Source: an uncultured Oscillospiraceae bacterium
GTDB lineage: Bacteria; Bacillota; Clostridia; Oscillospirales; Oscillospiraceae
DNA length: 8,994 bases
NCBI GenBank assembly: GCA_900769835.1
Contig: CAAGIE010000035.1
Span: forward strand, 1 to 8,994
Direction: 5' to 3'
Positions within the stretch are counted from its first letter, which is position 1. Each line of letters opens with the position of its first letter. A program made the position numbers and the translations under genes. The notes below the pieces were generated by a model that saw nothing but the letters and a program-made list of their open reading frames with translations, made no database searches and had not been told where the DNA came from. This document shows positions 6,745 through 8,994 of this stretch, piece after piece.

Positions 6745-7776
6745 TTACAAATTATAAGATTTCGGCGGAAGCACGTCGGAAAGTTCCAAAAGTCCGTGGT
6801 CATTACCGCCTGCATAGTCGGTAAAACTGACGATGGGGGAGCGGAAAGAAACGTCTTTCGGTGTCCGCAAGGACAAGGAAAGCGTGACCTTTGTGCCGCC
6901 GCTTGCGGGCTTGGTCACTAGCACTGTTCCACCATGATATGCGGCGACAGTCTGCACCAAAGCCATGCCAAGACCGATACCGTCTTGTCCACCAGATATG
7001 GACGGCTCTCGCATATAACGGGAGAACAAAGTGGCATATAAACCGGTGTCGATTCCGGTGCCGGAGTCCTCAACACTGATGAGCGCGACCCGCTCTTTTT
7101 TCACAAGAGATACCCGCAGTGTGCTGCCCTTGGGCGCATACTTTGCGGCGTTGGAAAGCAGATTGAAGACGGCTCGCTCGATCATCTCCCGATCGCCGGT
7201 GGTGAAGAGCAGATCCTGAATACCCCGGTATTCCACCCGGTACTGAGCGTCTTCCAGCAAAGCGGCGGCTTTCTCCACGATTTCGTAGACGACAGAACCC
7301 AATTCCAGCGTCTCCGCGGGAGCGGATTTGCTACGATAAAGGGGAATGTCCGACATATTGCAGAGCATTCTCTGCAGACGATACAGTCCCTTCATGACCC
7401 CGCCGTTCTGCGGAGAGTCTGCAGCCTGCGCCATCACAGAACCCAACTGATTTCTCAGGTGCTGGGCGGCAAGGGCCATAGCCTGCAATGCATCGTTGGA
7501 AAAACGGGTATCGAGGACGAAAATATCGCCATCGGGGGTTCTGGTCACCGTAGCATCATACATCGTTCCATCAACGGAAATTTGCAAATACAGTAAGCCA
7601 TCGACGAAAGCCTCATAGGTTTCTGCGTGGGTATCCAGCAGAGCCATAATGTCCTGGCCTTCAGAGAATTGGCGGTTCACGGCGCTGCGGTTGCAGGCAA
7701 TGATTTTTCCGCTTTTTACACAAAATGCGGGATGCTCGATCAGATCGAGAAAACCAAACTGATTTGTTTGCTCCAT
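6745..7776 (-). CDS. Soluble PAS-like sensor histidine kinase, orphan
   Basis: The 343-residue product is predicted to autophosphorylate on histidine and pass the phosphate to a response regulator that is not in this window. No membrane segment or signal peptide is visible, so it should be cytosolic. Residues about 8-92 look like a small PAS-type sensor fold (FGFLDLIEHPAFCVKSGKI at its start). The dimerisation region has AAQHLRNQLGSV (103-114) with His106 as the likely phosphoacceptor; the usual proline of the H box (HELRTPL) is replaced by Gln. The ATPase domain is complete: N box FNLLSNAAKYAP (204-215), G1 DSGTG (237-241), G2 DGIGLGMALV (265-274) and a final GGTKVTLSL stretch (293-301). About 40 residues follow as an unassigned tail. 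I chose the ATG at 7776 over the one at 7812 because AAGGAGG lies 9 bases upstream. Tandem 0A boxes lie before the gene. Confidence 0.88.
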   Translation of the reverse strand: MEQTNQFGFLDLIEHPAFCVKSGKIIACNRSAVNRQFSEGQDIMALLDTHAETYEAFVDGLLYLQISVDGTMYDATVTRTPDGDIFVLDTRFSNDALQAMALAAQHLRNQLGSVMAQAADSPQNGGVMKGLYRLQRMLCNMSDIPLYRSKSAPAETLELGSVVYEIVEKAAALLEDAQYRVEYRGIQDLLFTTGDREMIERAVFNLLSNAAKYAPKGSTLRVSLVKKERVALISVEDSGTGIDTGLYATLFSRYMREPSISGGQDGIGLGMALVQTVAAYHGGTVLVTKPASGGTKVTLSLSLRTPKDVSFRSPIVSFTDYAGGNDHGLLELSDVLPPKSYNL

Positions 7777-7785
7777 AACCCAGCG

Positions 7786-7792
7786 CCTCCTT
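7786..7792 (-). promoter_or_regulatory. Ribosome binding site of the kinase gene
   Basis: On the minus strand AAGGAGG lies 9 bases before the ATG at 7776. It places the start there; the upstream in-frame ATG at 7812 has no such site and lies within the tandem repeat. Confidence 0.8.
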
Positions 7793-7803
7793 TCCGGTGT
7801 GGT

Positions 7804-7823
7804 ATTCGACAAAATTCGACAAA
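7804..7823 (-). promoter_or_regulatory. Two tandem Spo0A boxes (TTTGTCGAAT twice, 10-bp period)
   Basis: The plus strand carries ATTCGACAAA at 7804-7813 and again, without a gap, at 7814-7823. On the minus strand each copy reads TTTGTCGAAT and holds the perfect 0A-box core TGTCGAA. Spo0A, the master regulator of sporulation in Bacilli and Clostridia, binds such boxes cooperatively as a dimer when they are in tandem with a period of about one helical turn. The site lies between the kinase and radC, downstream of the likely kinase promoter and next to the likely radC -35. The sequence match is direct; binding by Spo0A is inferred. Confidence 0.65.
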
Positions 7824-7851
7824 TGACCTTTTCATCATTCTAACGAATAAT
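7823..7851 (+). promoter_or_regulatory. Weak candidate promoter of radC
   Basis: ATGACC (7823-7828) and AATAAT (7846-7851) are 17 bases apart, giving a start near 7858 and a leader of about 34 bases. The -35 box is poor and directly abuts the tandem 0A boxes, the kind of layout seen at promoters that need an activator. It overlaps the opposing kinase promoter. Tentative. Confidence 0.35.
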
Positions 7852-7865
7852 TCTCAAAATAGCAA
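7837..7865 (-). promoter_or_regulatory. Candidate promoter of the kinase gene
   Basis: On the minus strand TTGCTA (7860-7865) and TAGAAT (7837-7842) are 17 bases apart. Predicted transcription starts near 7830, so the tandem 0A boxes fall at about +7 to +26, where a bound repressor would block it. The -35 box matches consensus at four of six positions and the -10 box at five of six. Confidence 0.5.
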
Positions 7866-7891
7866 GAAAAATCCTTAGCAGGAGGTAAAAT

Positions 7892-8587
7892 ATGTCAGAT
7901 CACAAAAATCACCGCATTCGCCTGCGGGAGCGATTTGTCAAAGAAAGCCTTGAAAACTTCAATGATATCAACGCTTTGGAACTGCTTTTGTTCTATTGCA
8001 TTCCCCAAAAGGATACGAACCCTATTGCCCACGATCTGATCGATCATTTTGGAAATTTGGACAATGTGATCAATGCCAAAGCCCACGAACTCAAGGAGAT
8101 CTATGGCGTCGGTGATAATGTGGTAACATTTCTGTCTTTGCTCCGCCAGTTGGAGCAGTATCGAAAAGTTCGCCGCGAAGATGTGAAGAACATCAAGATC
8201 ATGGATACGACCGATAGCTGCGGCGCATACCTGATGCCCAAATTCCACGGTATGCAGAACGAGTCGGTGTATCTGCTCTGTCTGGATGCCAAGAGCAAAA
8301 TGATCTGTTGCAGAAAAGTAGGGGAGGGCAGTGTGAATTCTGCCAATATTCCCGTCCGCAGGATCGTGGAGATCGCTCTGGATGCCAATGCCTCCTCTGC
8401 GGTGCTGGCCCATAATCACCCCAGCGGTCTTGCAGTGCCTTCCGTGGAGGACATCCAGACCACACGGCGGGTGGCAGAAGCCCTTGCGATGGTGGATGTG
8501 ATCCTGGCAGACCACATTGTGGTGGCAGATGAGGACTACGTTTCTATGGTCAAATCCAGATATTACAGCCCGGATATGGTAAAATAA
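7892..8587 (+). CDS. radC: RadC family JAMM/MPN+ domain protein
   Basis: RadC proteins are conserved and often linked to DNA repair, but their biochemical role is unsettled; the name of the family is safer than a function. The 231-residue product has a helix-hairpin-helix-like N-terminal part (about 27-85, with IYGVGDN at 70-76) and a C-terminal JAMM metalloprotease fold. The likely metal-site residues are all present: Glu124, His174 and His176 in HNHPSG (174-179) and Asp187 in PSVEDIQTT (183-191), followed by LADHIVVADEDYVSM (205-219). Length is close to the usual 220-230 residues. AGGAGGT lies 5 bases before the ATG, which is unambiguous. It is divergent from the histidine kinase and ends at a bidirectional terminator, so it is probably transcribed alone. 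Confidence 0.93.
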   Translation: MSDHKNHRIRLRERFVKESLENFNDINALELLLFYCIPQKDTNPIAHDLIDHFGNLDNVINAKAHELKEIYGVGDNVVTFLSLLRQLEQYRKVRREDVKNIKIMDTTDSCGAYLMPKFHGMQNESVYLLCLDAKSKMICCRKVGEGSVNSANIPVRRIVEIALDANASSAVLAHNHPSGLAVPSVEDIQTTRRVAEALAMVDVILADHIVVADEDYVSMVKSRYYSPDMVK

Positions 8588-8622
8588 AAGACTGTCTCAG
8601 GACCCTGCCCTGAGACAGTCTT
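8588..8622. terminator. Bidirectional terminator between radC and the YtxH-like gene
   Basis: A perfect 14-base stem, AAGACTGTCTCAGG (8588-8601) with CCTGAGACAGTCTT (8609-8622), has a 7-base loop. It starts right after the radC stop. On the plus strand it runs into TTTTTT (8621-8626); on the minus strand into CTTTTATTTTACC. It should end both convergent transcripts. The minus-strand gene's stop codon lies only 2 bases from the stem. Confidence 0.92.
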
Positions 8623-8624
8623 TT

Positions 8625-8792
8625 TTAGTTCATCATCTGTGTCATTTTGCCGGTGAACTTGCCGGCGGCGCTTTCCAACTTATCCGCGGCTTTTTCTGCC
8701 ACCTGACGGGTGGGATTGGTTTTCGGCATCATCAGCACGGCAACTGCACCCATAGCGGCGCCGATCCCCATAGTAATTGCCCAGGTTTTCAT
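8625..8792 (-). CDS. YtxH-like small single-pass membrane protein
   Basis: The 55-residue product has one hydrophobic N-terminal helix rich in Gly, Ala and Met (about residues 4-22, IGAAMGAVAVLMM), then a prolyl turn and an amphipathic Lys/Ala/Glu-rich helix (VAEKAADKLESAAGKF, 31-46). This layout, a glycine-rich membrane helix followed by a charged coiled-coil-like segment, is that of YtxH-type proteins, which are common in Firmicutes and of unknown function. I chose the ATG at 8792 over the one at 8813 because AAGGGAG lies 8 bases upstream and the hydrophobic helix then begins at once. It lies 66 bases after the stop of the partial upstream gene and may be co-transcribed with it. Similarity is judged by eye. 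Confidence 0.72.
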   Translation of the reverse strand: MKTWAITMGIGAAMGAVAVLMMPKTNPTRQVAEKAADKLESAAGKFTGKMTQMMN

Positions 8793-8858
8793 AGTTCTCA
8801 CTCCCTTCGGCATTAGTATGCCCGGAAGCGCGGAACATCGGTTTGGGAAAATCAGCCG

Positions 8859-8993
8859 TTATTTATGATCCCCGGTCATTTCGGTAATATCGTCGATGAG
8901 AGAGCCGTCCTCGGTGGAATTGGAGTCCACGGTAGGATCAGGAATATTCTCGTCAATGGTCGGGATCGTCACGGTAACCGACGGGGTGGTGGG
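8859..8993 (-). CDS. C-terminal tail of an unrecognised protein (5' part beyond the window)
   Basis: The minus-strand frame entering from the right edge stays open for 44 codons and ends at TAA (8859-8861). The visible peptide starts PTTPSVTVTIPTIDE and ends ITEMTGDHK. It is rich in Pro, Thr, Asp and Ser, acidic and probably disordered, as in the tail of a surface or membrane-anchored protein. One of the other two frames (checked from the edge) has a stop early on. No domain can be recognised, so no function is given. It runs in the same direction as the YtxH-like gene 66 bases downstream; those 66 bases show no clear promoter or terminator. Confidence 0.55.
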   Translation of the reverse strand, partial: PTTPSVTVTIPTIDENIPDPTVDSNSTEDGSLIDDITEMTGDHK

Positions 8994-8994
8994 A

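Overview
The window looks like chromosomal DNA from a Gram-positive, probably spore-forming member of the Clostridia (an Oscillospirales/Ruminococcaceae-type genome is my best guess). The reasons are the strong AGGAGG-type ribosome binding sites, the Firmicutes-style prs-pth-mfd gene order, a YtxH-like small protein, a short RadC of the clostridial kind, and perfect Spo0A-type '0A box' motifs. No mobile element, CRISPR array, rRNA or tRNA was seen. The longest gap without a gene is about 256 bases (3616-3871), and it holds two promoters.

Layout. (1) Positions 1-3615, minus strand: an operon read right to left, prs (PRPP synthetase), pth (peptidyl-tRNA hydrolase, start overlapping the prs stop by one base) and mfd (transcription-repair coupling factor, cut by the left window edge just as its helicase Walker A motif begins). 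(2) Positions 3616-3871: a divergent control region with one good sigma-A promoter for each side. (3) Positions 3872-6694, plus strand: complete uvrA. (4) Positions 6706-7865: a soluble PAS-like/histidine-kinase gene on the minus strand, convergent with uvrA, with a terminator oriented for the kinase. (5) Positions 7777-7891: a compact divergent region between the kinase and radC with two tandem 0A boxes and overlapping promoter candidates. (6) Positions 7892-8622: radC and a bidirectional terminator. (7) Positions 8625-8994: a minus-strand YtxH-like small membrane protein preceded by the C-terminal tail of an unrecognised protein that runs off the right edge.

Functionally, the left two thirds links nucleotide precursor supply (prs), translation quality control (pth) and nucleotide excision repair: Mfd hands stalled-transcription lesions to UvrA, and the two genes are transcribed divergently. 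The genes themselves are ordinary. The part most worth a second look is the kinase/radC intergenic region: two head-to-tail copies of TTTGTCGAAT with a 10-bp period match the Spo0A box. They lie just downstream of the kinase promoter candidate and just upstream of the radC promoter candidate. This suggests a sporulation-regulated orphan kinase that could itself belong to the Spo0A phosphorylation circuit. That link is inference and is marked as such.
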